Source: Beijerinckiaceae bacterium (GTDB taxonomy: Bacteria; Pseudomonadota; Alphaproteobacteria; Rhizobiales; Beijerinckiaceae). Taken from it: a stretch of DNA of 34,169 bases. Positions 8,567 through 20,483 of the stretch are shown here, one piece after another (position 1 is the first letter of the stretch; each line of letters begins with the position of its first letter). Both the position numbers and the translations under genes were made by a program. The notes beneath the pieces were generated by a model, which worked only from the letters and a program-made list of their open reading frames with translations, did no database searches and was not told the DNA's origin. Where the stretch lies: positions 1 through 34,169 of the forward strand of contig CANJPM010000011.1 of NCBI GenBank assembly GCA_947476075.1, given 5' to 3'.

Positions 8567-9466
8567 ATGCATCGCGTCGAGACCGTTCTCCCGCAAGTCA
8601 GTTCTTTGCAAACAAACGCGCTCCGCGGATCAATAGCCCGCGCCTGCGCGCTGCTGCTGCTGATCTCGCCTGTCGCTGGATGCTCCACGCTTGATTCGCT
8701 GAACCCCTTTGGCGGCGAGAAGTACGAGACCAAGCTGCTGGCCGACGAGCCGGCCGAGCAGATCTACGATCAGGGCCTGGCGCGCTTGCAGCGCAGCGAT
8801 TACGAGGGCGCCTCAAAGAAATTCGCAGAGCTTGAAAAGCAGTTCCCGTTTTCGCAATGGTCGCGAAAAGGCCTGCTGATGGTGACGTATTCGAACTTTG
8901 AGGGCGCCAAATACGACGACGCCGTCATCGCCGGCAATCGTTACGTCAGCCTCTATCCCTCGACAGCGGAGACGCCCTACGCGCTCTATCTGATCGGCAT
9001 GTCGATGTATAACCAGATCCCCGACATCTCGCGCGATCAGGATCGCGCCGAGCAGGCGGTGAAAGTGTTCAACGATCTCGTGCAGAAATTCCCGAAGTCG
9101 GAATACGCCGAGGAAGCTAAGTACAAGCTGATCGTCGCGCGCGACCAGCTCGCGGGCAAGGAAATGTCGGTCGGGCGCTTCTATCTTTCGCGCAAGAATT
9201 ACACCGCCGCCGCCAATCGTTTCCGCGAAGTGCTGGCCAAATACCAGACCACACGGCACACGGAAGAGGCTTTGTTCCGCCTCACCGAGGCTTATCTGGC
9301 TCTGGGCATCACCCACGAGGCCCAGACTGCCGCCGCCGTGCTGGGGCACAATTACCCCGACAGCCAATGGTACAAGGACGCCTATTCCCGCCTGGCGTCC
9401 GGTGGACTGGCCCCGAACGAAAACCGTTCTTCGTGGATGTCACGCCTATTCCGAACGACGACGTGA
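8567..9466 (+). CDS. bamD: outer membrane assembly lipoprotein BamD
   Basis: This 299-residue lipoprotein is part of the Bam complex that inserts beta-barrel proteins into the outer membrane. The N-terminus has a hydrophobic stretch ALLLLISPVAGC with a lipobox (VAGC), making Cys39 the likely lipidated residue. The mature part is built of TPR-like repeats, including DYEGASKKFAELEKQFPFS, KVFNDLVQKFPKSEYAEEA and NRFREVLAKYQTTRHTEEAL, as in BamD/ComL. I chose the ATG at 8567, preceded by AGGCGAG, over the upstream in-frame start at 8432, which would add a non-signal-like extension. It lies between lpxC and recN, the usual alphaproteobacterial order. Confidence 0.94.
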   Translation: MHRVETVLPQVSSLQTNALRGSIARACALLLLISPVAGCSTLDSLNPFGGEKYETKLLADEPAEQIYDQGLARLQRSDYEGASKKFAELEKQFPFSQWSRKGLLMVTYSNFEGAKYDDAVIAGNRYVSLYPSTAETPYALYLIGMSMYNQIPDISRDQDRAEQAVKVFNDLVQKFPKSEYAEEAKYKLIVARDQLAGKEMSVGRFYLSRKNYTAAANRFREVLAKYQTTRHTEEALFRLTEAYLALGITHEAQTAAAVLGHNYPDSQWYKDAYSRLASGGLAPNENRSSWMSRLFRTTT

Positions 9467-9505
9467 TCCTGATATGGTTCGGGAACGCCTGATTCTGGGT
9501 TCCCA

Positions 9506-13319
<3,814 letters not shown>

Positions 13320-13334
13320 CGGCGCCCTTTCCTC

Positions 13335-13461
13335 CCTTCTCCCGCAGGCGGGAGAAGGTGGCGCGCGGAGCGCGACGGATGAGGGCGCTTTGGCTTGTCG
13401 CAGACCCCTCATCCGGCTTTTGCTGACGCAAAACCCACCTTCTCCCGCAGGCGGGAGAAGG
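13335..13461. repeat. composite palindromic repeat, copy 1 (full length)
   Basis: This 127-bp element is built from nested inverted repeats. The end hairpins are CCTTCTCCCGC/GCGGGAGAAGG at 13335-13358 and again at 13438-13461. Inside are a hairpin CGCGC-GGA-GCGCG (13362-13374), a longer pairing CGGATGAGGG (13376-13385) with CCCTCATCCG (13406-13415), and TTTTGC-TGAC-GCAAAA (13418-13433). It lies between the convergent ends of ligA and the aminopeptidase gene. A second full copy is at 33806, with partial copies at 27888 and 32367. It resembles REP/BIME-type intergenic repeats. A role in transcription ending or mRNA stability is inference. Confidence 0.92.
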
Positions 13462-13475
13462 AAGAGTAGAATTGA

Positions 13476-15305
13476 TTAAACGCCGCGCGTAAGCGGCTTT
13501 GTCGCCAGCGCCAGCCATTTGCGCACGGGCGGCGAGAGCAGCGGCGAAAGAATTTTGCGCACGCGCGCGTGATAGGCGTCCAGCCAGCGCAATTCGTCGC
13601 GGGTCAATAATTTTGGCTCGACGCACGCCAGATCAATCGGCGCAAGGGTCAGCGTTTCAAACCCGTACGTTTCGCGCTCTCCCCCCGGGATGTCGCGCTT
13701 TTCAACCAGTACAAGGTTTTCAATGCGGATGCCGTAGGCGCCGGTTTTATAATAGCCGGGCTCGTTTGATATGATCATCCCCGGCTCCAGCGGGCAGGCG
13801 CCGCGCTTCGAGATGTTCTGCGGGCCTTCATGCACGGACAGAAAGGTGCCGACGCCGTGGCCGGTGCCGTGATCGTAATCAAGACCCGCTTCCCACAGGG
13901 CCTGCCGCGCAAAGCTGTCGATCTGCGCGCCGTTTGCGCCTTTGGGAAACAAGGCGCGCGCAATCGCGATATGGCCCTTGAGCACGCGGGTGAAACGGTC
14001 GCGCATTTCCGCGCCGGGTTTACCAACCGCAATCGTGCGCGTGACGTCCGTGGTGCCGTCTTCGTATTGCGCGCCGCTGTCGAGCAGGAAAAGACCCTTG
14101 CCGATCTTTGAATTCGTGCGCTCCGTCACGCGATAATGCACGATGGCTCCGTTTGCGCCGGCGCCGGAAATGGTTGGGAAGGAGACTTCCTTGAGCTTGC
14201 CGGTGTCGCGGCGAAAGCTCTCCAGCGCCTGCACGGCGTCAATCTCGGTGAGTTTGCCCTTGGGCGCGTGCTCATGGAACCAGCACAGGAAATTCACCAA
14301 AGCTGCGCCGTCGCGCACATGGGCTGCGCGGGCGCCGGTAATCTCCGCAATGTTCTTGCGCGCCTTCATCAGCGTAACCGGATCGGCGCCAGGATCGGCT
14401 TCTCCGCCAGCATTCTTTAGCGCATCGACGAGTTTGACCGGCGCGCTCGATGAATCAAAACGGATCCTTGCGCCAGCGCGCCCCAGAGCCTGCAAATCTC
14501 CGGCAAGCGCGTCTGGCTCCTGCACCAGCGCGAGCGCGGATAACGCCTTGCGCACAGGCTCGCCGAGTTTGCGTCCGTCGATATAAAGCGTGTGGTCGCC
14601 TTTGGCGCGGATCAGCGCAAAGCACAGCGGCAGAGGCGTATGCGGCACGTCGGCGCCGCGAATGTTGAAAGCCCACGTCACATTGTGCGGATTACTGATC
14701 AGCAAAGCCTCGCAATCGCCCAAAGCGCGCGCAATGTTTCCCAGCTTCTTCTTCGCCTCCACGCCCGCAAAGCGCTTGGGGTAAAGGTACACAGGCGCAA
14801 GCGGCGGGGCGGGGCGGTCGGCCCAGATCGCGTCCACGAGATTATCGCTGACAGGCGCCAGATCAGCGCCCGCGCTGCGGGCGGCTCTGGCGAAGCGCTC
14901 CAATGTTGCGGGCGTCGTCAGCCATGGATCAAAGCCCAGAATAGCGCCTTTGGGCAGGTGCTGCTCAATCCACGATTCAGGCGAGATCTGGCCGCTGTCG
15001 AGCGGTTTGAATACGCGCCCATCCACCTGATCGCGCACTTGCAGGCCATAGCGACCATCGACGAAAATCGCGGCGCTTTCAGCCAGAACAATCGCCAGTC
15101 CCGCAGAGCCCGTAAAGCCGGTGAGCCATGCCAAGCGTTCGGCGTTTGCGGGGACGTATTCGTTTTGATGCTCGTCTGCGCGCGGAATTATAAATCCGTG
15201 CAGGCCGCGGCTTTGCAGCTCGGCGCGCAACGCTTTGGCGCGCGCGGCGCCATGCGAGGGGTCGGCGGATTCGGTGAAGGACTGGAACAGGGCCTGATAC
15301 ATCAT
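13476..15305 (-). CDS. Xaa-Pro aminopeptidase (aminopeptidase P, M24B family)
   Basis: This roughly 609-residue metallopeptidase removes N-terminal residues preceding proline. It has the long three-domain layout of the eukaryote-like aminopeptidase P. Two creatinase-type N-terminal domains come first (from HGFIIPRADEHQNEYVP), and the M24 pita-bread catalytic domain starts near residue 320. Metal ligands are visible in DSGAQYEDGTTDVTRT (two Asp), GTGHGVGTFLSVHEGP (His) and two C-terminal segments, SNEPGYY and IRIENLVLVE (Glu). Starts are ambiguous. ATG codons at 15305 and 15302 follow a GGGGA site, while a TTG at 15317 overlaps the prmA stop as TTGA. Either way it is closely coupled to prmA. 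Confidence 0.93.
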   Translation of the reverse strand: MMYQALFQSFTESADPSHGAARAKALRAELQSRGLHGFIIPRADEHQNEYVPANAERLAWLTGFTGSAGLAIVLAESAAIFVDGRYGLQVRDQVDGRVFKPLDSGQISPESWIEQHLPKGAILGFDPWLTTPATLERFARAARSAGADLAPVSDNLVDAIWADRPAPPLAPVYLYPKRFAGVEAKKKLGNIARALGDCEALLISNPHNVTWAFNIRGADVPHTPLPLCFALIRAKGDHTLYIDGRKLGEPVRKALSALALVQEPDALAGDLQALGRAGARIRFDSSSAPVKLVDALKNAGGEADPGADPVTLMKARKNIAEITGARAAHVRDGAALVNFLCWFHEHAPKGKLTEIDAVQALESFRRDTGKLKEVSFPTISGAGANGAIVHYRVTERTNSKIGKGLFLLDSGAQYEDGTTDVTRTIAVGKPGAEMRDRFTRVLKGHIAIARALFPKGANGAQIDSFARQALWEAGLDYDHGTGHGVGTFLSVHEGPQNISKRGACPLEPGMIISNEPGYYKTGAYGIRIENLVLVEKRDIPGGERETYGFETLTLAPIDLACVEPKLLTRDELRWLDAYHARVRKILSPLLSPPVRKWLALATKPLTRGV

Positions 15306-15313
15306 GTCCCCAA

Positions 15314-16249
15314 TCAACGACGCGGAGCGGCTCCGCCAACGCGCATGAGCAGCGTCGCCCAGCCTTCAAGATCAATGCGGCGGGCGAGCGAAAAGCCCTG
15401 CGCGCCATAGGCCGTCAACACGCCCGGCACGTCCGGCGCAAGCAGGCCCGAGAGCACGATGTCTGCGCCCTGGGAGGCGGCGCGGCTGATGGAGGGCGCC
15501 AGCGCCCGCAAGGGGCGGGCGAGAATGTTGGCGAAGATGAGATCGTAAGGCCCGCCATTGCGCAAAGCGGGATGCTCAAGGCCGGGCGCCGTCACCGGGC
15601 GCACCCAGGGAGCGACGCCGTTCAGGATCGCGTTCGAGCGGGCGGCGTCCACGGCGATGGCGTCGATATCGCCAGCGACCACAGTTTGGCGCAAAGCCTT
15701 TGCGGCGGCGATCGCCAGCACGCCGGTGCCGGTGCCCACGTCCAAAATCGCATAGGGGCGACGGCGCTTGAGGATGTAATCCAGCATCAGCAGGCAACCG
15801 CGCGTGGTTCCGTGGTGGCCGGTGCCAAAGGCGAGCGCGGCTTCAATCTCCAGCGCAATGTCGTTCTCGCGCACGGCGTCCCGGTCATGCGAGCCATGCA
15901 CCAGAAAGCGCCCGGCGCGCACGGGGGCCAGCCCATGCAGCGAGGCGGCGATCCAGTCCTGTTCGGCCACGCGCGAGAATATGACGGCGGCTGCGGCCTC
16001 AGGGCCCGCCACTGCGGCCACCAGTTCGCGCACATAGGTCTCGTCCGGCGGGGAGCCGAAATAGGCCTCCACCAGCCATTCGCCGGTGGACCAATCATTG
16101 GTCTGCGGCTCGCGCTCGAACGCCGAGGCCGCAGCTTCTGCGGGATCGAACATTTCGACGATGAGATCGGCGATGTTGCGCGCCTGGCCTTCCGGGCAGG
16201 CGAGGGACATCATGTGGGCGGCGTTGTTGGGCGGCAAACCTTCGAGCAT
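15314..16249 (-). CDS. prmA: ribosomal protein L11 methyltransferase
   Basis: This 311-residue SAM-dependent enzyme is predicted to methylate ribosomal protein L11. The N-terminal substrate-recognition domain is followed by FGTGHHGTT (about residues 141-149), a characteristic PrmA motif. The Rossmann SAM site is ILDVGTGTGVLAI (about 168-180), VAGDIDAIAVDAA is the acidic loop, and DLIFANILARPL is the catalytic-region motif. The short segment between the two domains looks normal. It is transcribed on the minus strand, ahead of the aminopeptidase P gene and divergent from the uvrD-like helicase, with 127 nt between the two divergent starts. Confidence 0.93.
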   Translation of the reverse strand: MLEGLPPNNAAHMMSLACPEGQARNIADLIVEMFDPAEAAASAFEREPQTNDWSTGEWLVEAYFGSPPDETYVRELVAAVAGPEAAAAVIFSRVAEQDWIAASLHGLAPVRAGRFLVHGSHDRDAVRENDIALEIEAALAFGTGHHGTTRGCLLMLDYILKRRRPYAILDVGTGTGVLAIAAAKALRQTVVAGDIDAIAVDAARSNAILNGVAPWVRPVTAPGLEHPALRNGGPYDLIFANILARPLRALAPSISRAASQGADIVLSGLLAPDVPGVLTAYGAQGFSLARRIDLEGWATLLMRVGGAAPRR

Positions 16250-16376
16250 GAGCGGGCTTTAGCATGTTTTGCGGCAAGGGACAGCCGGGGGCGACGGCAA
16301 TCGACATTTCCAGCATGCGCTCGCAGATTGGTTCGAACGATTCGCCTTTCGTTCTAATTTGTGGTCCAAAAGCCGC

Positions 16377-18821
16377 GTGACTGATCCCTTTGACGATTTT
16401 GACGAGACTGACCTTCCCGTCGCCCGCGCTCCGGCTCCGCGCGTTGGCGGCATAGCCGCGCGTGCGCAAGCGGCCATGCAGGGGAGCGTGGCGCCGCCGC
16501 GCTATCTTGACGTTCTCAATCCCGAGCAGCGCGCCGCCGTCGAGGCTATGGACGGCCCCGTGCTGGTTCTGGCGGGGGCAGGCACCGGCAAGACGCGGGT
16601 GCTGACGACGCGAATCGCCCACATCATCGCTACGGGCCGCGCGCAGGCGCATGAGATTCTCGCCGTCACCTTCACCAACAAGGCCGCGCGCGAGATGAAG
16701 GAGCGCATCGGCGCACTCGCCGGGCCGGTAGGCGAGGGCATGCCCTGGCTTGGCACGTTCCATTCCATCGGCGCCAAGATCTTGCGCCGTCACGCCGAGC
16801 TGGTGGGGCTTAAATCAGGCTTCACGATTCTCGACACGGACGACCAGATTCGCCTGATGAAGCAGGTTTTGCAGGCCGAGAACATTGACGACAAACGCTG
16901 GCCTGCGCGCCAGCTCTCGATCCTGATCGACGGCTGGAAAAATCGTGGCCTTGAACCCGCGCGCGTGCCAGCCGGCGAGGCCGAGGCGTTTGGGAACGGC
17001 AAGGGGCGCCGGCTTTACGAATTTTATCAGGAGCGCCTGAAAGCCCTGAACGCGGCGGACTTTGGCGATCTGCTGGTTGAGGGCCTGCGGCTGCTGCGTG
17101 AAAATCCCGACGTGCTGGCCGAGTTCCAGCGCCGCTTCCGTTACATACTGGTGGACGAATATCAGGACACCAACACGGTTCAATATCTCTGGCTGCGTTT
17201 GCTGGCGCAGGCTGCGCGCGAAGGCGGTCAGCGCAACATCTGCTGCGTGGGCGACGACGATCAGGCGATCTACGGCTGGCGCGGCGCCGACGTCGATAAC
17301 ATCTTGCGCTTCGAGAAGGATTTTCCCGGCGCGACCGTCGTGCGCCTTGAGCGCAATTATCGCTCTACGGGACATATTCTGGCCGCCGCCGCCAGCCTGA
17401 TTTCGCACAATCAGGGCCGGCTCGGCAAAACGCTGTTCACCGATGGCGAGGCGGGCGAAAAGCCCAGTGTGCAAGGGCTTTGGGATTCGGAAGAAGAAGC
17501 CCGCGTCGTTGGCGAGGACGTTGAGCAATTGCAGCGGCGCGGCCATTCGCTGGAGGATATGGCGATCCTTGTGCGCGCCTCGTTTCAGATGCGCGAGTTT
17601 GAAGAGCGCTTCATCACGCTGGGGCTGCCCTATCGCGTCATCGGCGGTCCGCGCTTTTACGAGCGGGCGGAAGTTCGCGACGCTCTGGCCTATATCCGCT
17701 GCGTGGCCCAACCCACAGACGATCTGGCGTTCGAGCGTATTTTCAACACGCCAAAGCGTGGTCTGGGCGACGCCGCTCTGGCGCTGATGCACAATTGCTC
17801 GCGGCGCGAGGGCGTGCCGCTGATGCAGGCTGCGCGCATGCTGATCGAGACCGAAGAGTTTAAACCCAAACAGCGGCAGGCTTTGCGTGCGCTGATGGGC
17901 GATTTCGACCGCTGGTCGTCGCAGCTCGAATCAAAGCCCCATAACGAGCTGGCGGAAATGGTGCTGGAGGAATCCGGCTATACCGACATGTGGCAGAAGG
18001 ATCGCTCGGCGGACGCAGCGGGCCGACTTGAGAACCTCAAGGAACTCGTGCGCTCGATGGAGCAATTCCCCGATCTTGCGTCGTTTCTGGAGCATATCTC
18101 GCTGGTGATGGACGTCGGCGATTCCAAAGGCGAGGCCAGCATCAGCATCATGACTCTGCATGCGGCCAAGGGGCTTGAGTTCGACACTGTTTATTTGCCT
18201 GGCTGGGAGGAGGGATTGTTCCCCCACCAGCGCGCGCTGGATGAACAGGGCCGCTCCGGGCTGGAGGAAGAGCGGCGGCTTTGTTACGTCGGGGTTACGC
18301 GCGCGCGCAAACGGGTGAAGATCTACTTCGCCACCAACCGGCGCATTCGCGGCCTTTGGCAGACCACCATTCCCTCGCGCTTTCTCGATGAATTGCCGCC
18401 CGATCATGTTGACGTCGTGGAGCAGGCCAGCGCCAGCTATGGCGGCTATGGCGGCTATGCGGCCTCGCGGTTCAATTCGGTCGATACCTTCGGCTCCTCC
18501 TATTCAACGCCGGGCTGGAGGCGGGCGCAGCAACGCGGCGAGGAGACAGCGGGCTCGCAAGGCGCAAAAAGCGCAGCCGGGGCATCCTATGGCCGGAGCG
18601 AACCGCGCAATGGACCGGTGACGCGCGGGCCGCTCACGATTGAGGGCGAGATCGTCGCCAAATCCTCAGGCGGGTCGGCCTTCAAGCCGGGGGCGCGCGT
18701 ATTCCATATGAAATTCGGCAATGGAAAAGTCGCAAGCGCCGACGGCAACAAGCTGACGGTTGATTTTGACAAGGCAGGCCGAAAAATGGTGCTGGACAGC
18801 TTCGTGCAGAAGCCAGATTAA
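16377..18821 (+). CDS. uvrD: UvrD/PcrA-type superfamily 1 DNA helicase
   Basis: This is a roughly 814-residue ATP-dependent 3'-5' DNA helicase for nucleotide excision and mismatch repair or replication restart. Motif I is AGAGTGKT (about residues 66-73). It is followed by TFTNKAAREMKERI (Ia), GTFHSIGAKILRR, VDEYQDTN (II), GDDDQAIYGWRGA (III), RLERNYRST (IV), MTLHAAKGLEFDTVYLPG (V) and YVGVTRARKRV (VI). A Gly/Ser/Tyr-rich linker leads to a small C-terminal domain (HMKFGNGKVASADGNKLTVD) like the Tudor-type tail of PcrA. I chose the GTG at 16377 because the upstream 36 residues (from 16269) look non-coding. A TTG at 16359 is an alternative. Confidence 0.95.
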   Translation: MTDPFDDFDETDLPVARAPAPRVGGIAARAQAAMQGSVAPPRYLDVLNPEQRAAVEAMDGPVLVLAGAGTGKTRVLTTRIAHIIATGRAQAHEILAVTFTNKAAREMKERIGALAGPVGEGMPWLGTFHSIGAKILRRHAELVGLKSGFTILDTDDQIRLMKQVLQAENIDDKRWPARQLSILIDGWKNRGLEPARVPAGEAEAFGNGKGRRLYEFYQERLKALNAADFGDLLVEGLRLLRENPDVLAEFQRRFRYILVDEYQDTNTVQYLWLRLLAQAAREGGQRNICCVGDDDQAIYGWRGADVDNILRFEKDFPGATVVRLERNYRSTGHILAAAASLISHNQGRLGKTLFTDGEAGEKPSVQGLWDSEEEARVVGEDVEQLQRRGHSLEDMAILVRASFQMREFEERFITLGLPYRVIGGPRFYERAEVRDALAYIRCVAQPTDDLAFERIFNTPKRGLGDAALALMHNCSRREGVPLMQAARMLIETEEFKPKQRQALRALMGDFDRWSSQLESKPHNELAEMVLEESGYTDMWQKDRSADAAGRLENLKELVRSMEQFPDLASFLEHISLVMDVGDSKGEASISIMTLHAAKGLEFDTVYLPGWEEGLFPHQRALDEQGRSGLEEERRLCYVGVTRARKRVKIYFATNRRIRGLWQTTIPSRFLDELPPDHVDVVEQASASYGGYGGYAASRFNSVDTFGSSYSTPGWRRAQQRGEETAGSQGAKSAAGASYGRSEPRNGPVTRGPLTIEGEIVAKSSGGSAFKPGARVFHMKFGNGKVASADGNKLTVDFDKAGRKMVLDSFVQKPD

Positions 18822-18823
18822 GC

Positions 18824-18859
18824 GAAAGCGCCGACCTGACCGCCCCGGAGGGCGCTTTC
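18824..18859 (+). terminator. possible stem after the helicase gene
   Basis: GAAAGCGCC (18824-18832) pairs with GGCGCTTTC (18851-18859) around an 18-nt loop, starting 3 nt after the stop codon. No T tract follows, so it is weak as a rho-independent terminator. Confidence 0.35.
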
Positions 18860-18981
18860 AGGCGGAGCGCGACTGTGAATGAAGGTTCGATCGCCTGAAG
18901 CGAGGTGGCGCTTATCCTCCGCACAGAGTATAGCAAGGCATCTTTCGGAGTCGGCATCCGCCCCGGCGTCGAGAACAGATT

Positions 18982-19016
18982 CGCCGCAGAGCCTGCGCGG
19001 ATTGCAATTTGCGGCG
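18982..19016 (+). promoter_or_regulatory. stem-loop just upstream of the SWIB gene ribosome site
   Basis: CGCCGCA (18982-18988) pairs with TGCGGCG (19010-19016) across 21 nt. The stem ends 2 nt before AAGGAG (19019-19024), the strong ribosome site of the SWIB gene. The position would suit translational control, but no alternative pairing with the ribosome site is obvious. The rest of the 209-nt gap shows nothing definite. Confidence 0.3.
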
Positions 19017-19030
19017 GTAAGGAGAGCTAA

Positions 19031-19315
19031 ATGACGACCAAGACCAAAGCCGAAGGCGGCGCTGTGAAGAGTGCAGGTTCGGCCCTTCAGCGGCCTGTAA
19101 CCCCCTCCAAGGAGCTGGCCGCGGTTGTTGGCGCAGACGCCATTCCCCGCACGCAGGTCGTCAAGAAGGTTTGGGATTACATCAAGGCCAACAACCTTCA
19201 GAACGAAAAGGACCGTCGTTCCATCGATGCGGACGCCAACCTTGAGAAGGTTTTCGGCAAGAAGCAGGTCACGATGTTCGAGATGACCAAGCTGATCAAC
19301 CAGCATCTGAAGTAG
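19031..19315 (+). CDS. SWIB/MDM2 domain protein
   Basis: This 94-residue protein is almost entirely one SWIB domain (about residues 20-94). Recognisable parts are RPVTPSKELAAVVG, the helix KKVWDYIKANNLQNEKDRR, then IDADANLEKVFGKK and VTMFEMTKLINQHL. In eukaryotes SWIB belongs to chromatin-remodelling subunits. Stand-alone bacterial SWIB proteins are known in alphaproteobacteria and chlamydiae, where they are suspected DNA- or topoisomerase-associated proteins without a settled role. A lysine-rich 18-residue head precedes the domain. The strong AAGGAG site and its own terminator suggest a well-expressed single-gene unit. Confidence 0.92.
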   Translation: MTTKTKAEGGAVKSAGSALQRPVTPSKELAAVVGADAIPRTQVVKKVWDYIKANNLQNEKDRRSIDADANLEKVFGKKQVTMFEMTKLINQHLK

Positions 19316-19333
19316 GTTTTTCAAGCTTCGTGA

Positions 19334-19366
19334 AAGCCGCGCGCTGCAAAGCGCGCGGCTTTTTTT
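19334..19366 (+). terminator. rho-independent terminator after the SWIB gene
   Basis: AAGCCGCGCGCT (19334-19345) pairs perfectly with AGCGCGCGGCTT (19350-19361) around GCAA, followed by a T run to 19366. It begins 18 nt after the stop codon. Confidence 0.95.
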
Positions 19367-19420
19367 GTTCTGTTGGTTTAGAGGAAGCTGGAAGGTGAAA
19401 GATAGCGCCGCCATCTCTGC

Positions 19421-19507
19421 GCGCGTCATCCCGGGATGCCCGGGACCCACGGCAGGCTATGCGCTCGCGGCCTGCCTTGGGCGGCGGCCTTCGCCGCCAT
19501 GACGCGC
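19421..19507. repeat. structured intergenic repeat with nested hairpins
   Basis: An outer inverted repeat GCGCGTCAT (19421-19429) / ATGACGCGC (19499-19507) encloses three hairpins. These are CCCGGG-ATG-CCCGGG (19430-19444), GGCAGGC/GCCTGCC (19451-19457 and 19470-19476) and GGCGGCG/CGCCGCC (19480-19486 and 19492-19498). The CGTCATCCCGGG start resembles a widespread alphaproteobacterial intergenic repeat type, from general knowledge. Only one copy occurs in this window. It lies between the SWIB terminator and the convergent end of the small cysteine-rich gene. Confidence 0.7.
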
Positions 19508-19563
19508 TTGGGTCATGCGAGATAAGCTGCCAACATTGCCGCTGCGGGATCTGCATTCAACGC

Positions 19564-19815
19564 TCACCGCCGCGTGCAGACGATCTCTCTGGGCTGGCAT
19601 GCAGGGCCTGGCGTAGAGCATTGCGCGGCGCCTTGTTCGTTGCGGGCGCAGACGCTGCAAGCGTTGGTCCACTCACGGCATTTCTGGTCGACGTCAGCAT
19701 AGGCTGGCATTGAGACAGCCCGCTGCGGCTCAGGCATTTTCGGCGCGCTCTGCTCGTCGGCGCGCGCGCTGGCGGCCAACGTCAAAACGGCGAGCGCAAT
19801 CAAAAAGCGCCTCAT
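19564..19815 (-). CDS. small exported cysteine-rich protein, function unknown
   Basis: This 83-residue protein begins with a clear signal peptide (MRRFLIALAVLTLAASARA, likely cleavage after about residue 19). The mature part of about 64 residues contains six cysteines, all in the C-terminal 40 residues: one in DQKCREW, two in ACSVC, then one each in AQCS, PACQ and IVCT. Disulfides in the periplasm are therefore likely. The ATG overlaps the stop of the dienelactone hydrolase gene as ATGA (19812-19815), so the two are translationally coupled. I do not recognise a family. The signal peptide, cysteine pattern and coupling argue that it is a real gene. Confidence 0.72.
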   Translation of the reverse strand: MRRFLIALAVLTLAASARADEQSAPKMPEPQRAVSMPAYADVDQKCREWTNACSVCARNEQGAAQCSTPGPACQPREIVCTRR

Positions 19816-20483
19816 GCGAGATGCTTGCGGAAAAACCCGAGCGCGCGGCTCCAGGCAAGCTCCGTATCCTCGCGGTCATGGGCGCCGCGCTGTTCATTCA
19901 CAAAGCCATGTTCGGCATCATAGCGATAAAGCTCGAAATTCTTGCCGGCCGCTTTCAGGTCTGCCTCGAATGCGTTCACGGCGGCGGGCGTGCACCAATC
20001 GTCGATATTGGCGAAATGGCATTGCAGCGGAATTTTCACATCTGCTGGTTTTGCCACCGCTTCCGGGGGGATGCCGTAGAAGGGCGCCGCGCAGGTGAAT
20101 TCTGCTACGCGGCAGGCGGCCAGAACGCTCACGGCGCCGCCCATGCAAAAGCCGGTGATGCCCACTTTGGAGCCATTGCGTTTTAGAAATTGCGCGGCCC
20201 CGCGCACGCTCTCGTCGGTGGCGTCGAGGAAGTTCAGCGAGCCCATGGCTTTGGCGGCGGCCTCCCGGTCGTGATAGGGCACCACAATGCCGGAATAAAG
20301 ATCAGGCGCCAGCGCGTTGAAGCCAGCCAGCGCGAGGCGGTCGGCTATCCCGCGAATCTGGTCCTGAAGGCCCCACCATTCCTGAATGACGACGATTCCC
20401 GGCGCGTGCGCTTCAGCTGCCGGCGCAAAATAGCCCGACGCTTCCTGTCCGTCGGGACGCTTGAACGAAATATTCGTGCCCAT
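19812..20483 (-). CDS. dienelactone hydrolase family protein
   Basis: This 223-residue alpha/beta hydrolase has the Cys-Asp-His triad of the dienelactone hydrolase family. The nucleophile elbow GFCMGG gives Cys113. DDWCTP supplies the Asp (about 161-162). EHGF supplies His202. QEWWGL (about 34-39) is the conserved N-terminal motif with the glutamate that interacts with the nucleophile. Classical members open dienelactones in chlorocatechol breakdown, but many homologues hydrolyse unknown esters, so the substrate is open. I chose the ATG at 20483 (MGTNISFKRP), preceded by AGGAA. The longer in-frame extension to 20822 runs through the intergenic region and the rhodanese gene. Confidence 0.92.
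   Translation of the reverse strand: MGTNISFKRPDGQEASGYFAPAAEAHAPGIVVIQEWWGLQDQIRGIADRLALAGFNALAPDLYSGIVVPYHDREAAAKAMGSLNFLDATDESVRGAAQFLKRNGSKVGITGFCMGGAVSVLAACRVAEFTCAAPFYGIPPEAVAKPADVKIPLQCHFANIDDWCTPAAVNAFEADLKAAGKNFELYRYDAEHGFVNEQRGAHDREDTELAWSRALGFFRKHLA

Noticed and set aside
9415-9429. GAAC-N7-GTTC upstream of recN as an SOS (LexA) box
   Set aside because: The alphaproteobacterial LexA site known to me is a direct repeat (GTTC-N7-GTTC). This is inverted, lies inside the bamD coding region and is about 77-91 bp before the recN start.
13334-13461. CRISPR-like array of short palindromes
   Set aside because: Only two end hairpins per element with different internal sequence, no regularly spaced repeats and no cas genes. 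It is a composite intergenic repeat.
16331-16354. GTTCGAAC and a further GTTC upstream of the uvrD-like gene as a LexA operator
   Set aside because: Spacing between the GTTC copies is 16 nt, not 7, and the GAAC-GTTC distance is 12 nt. No valid alphaproteobacterial SOS box.
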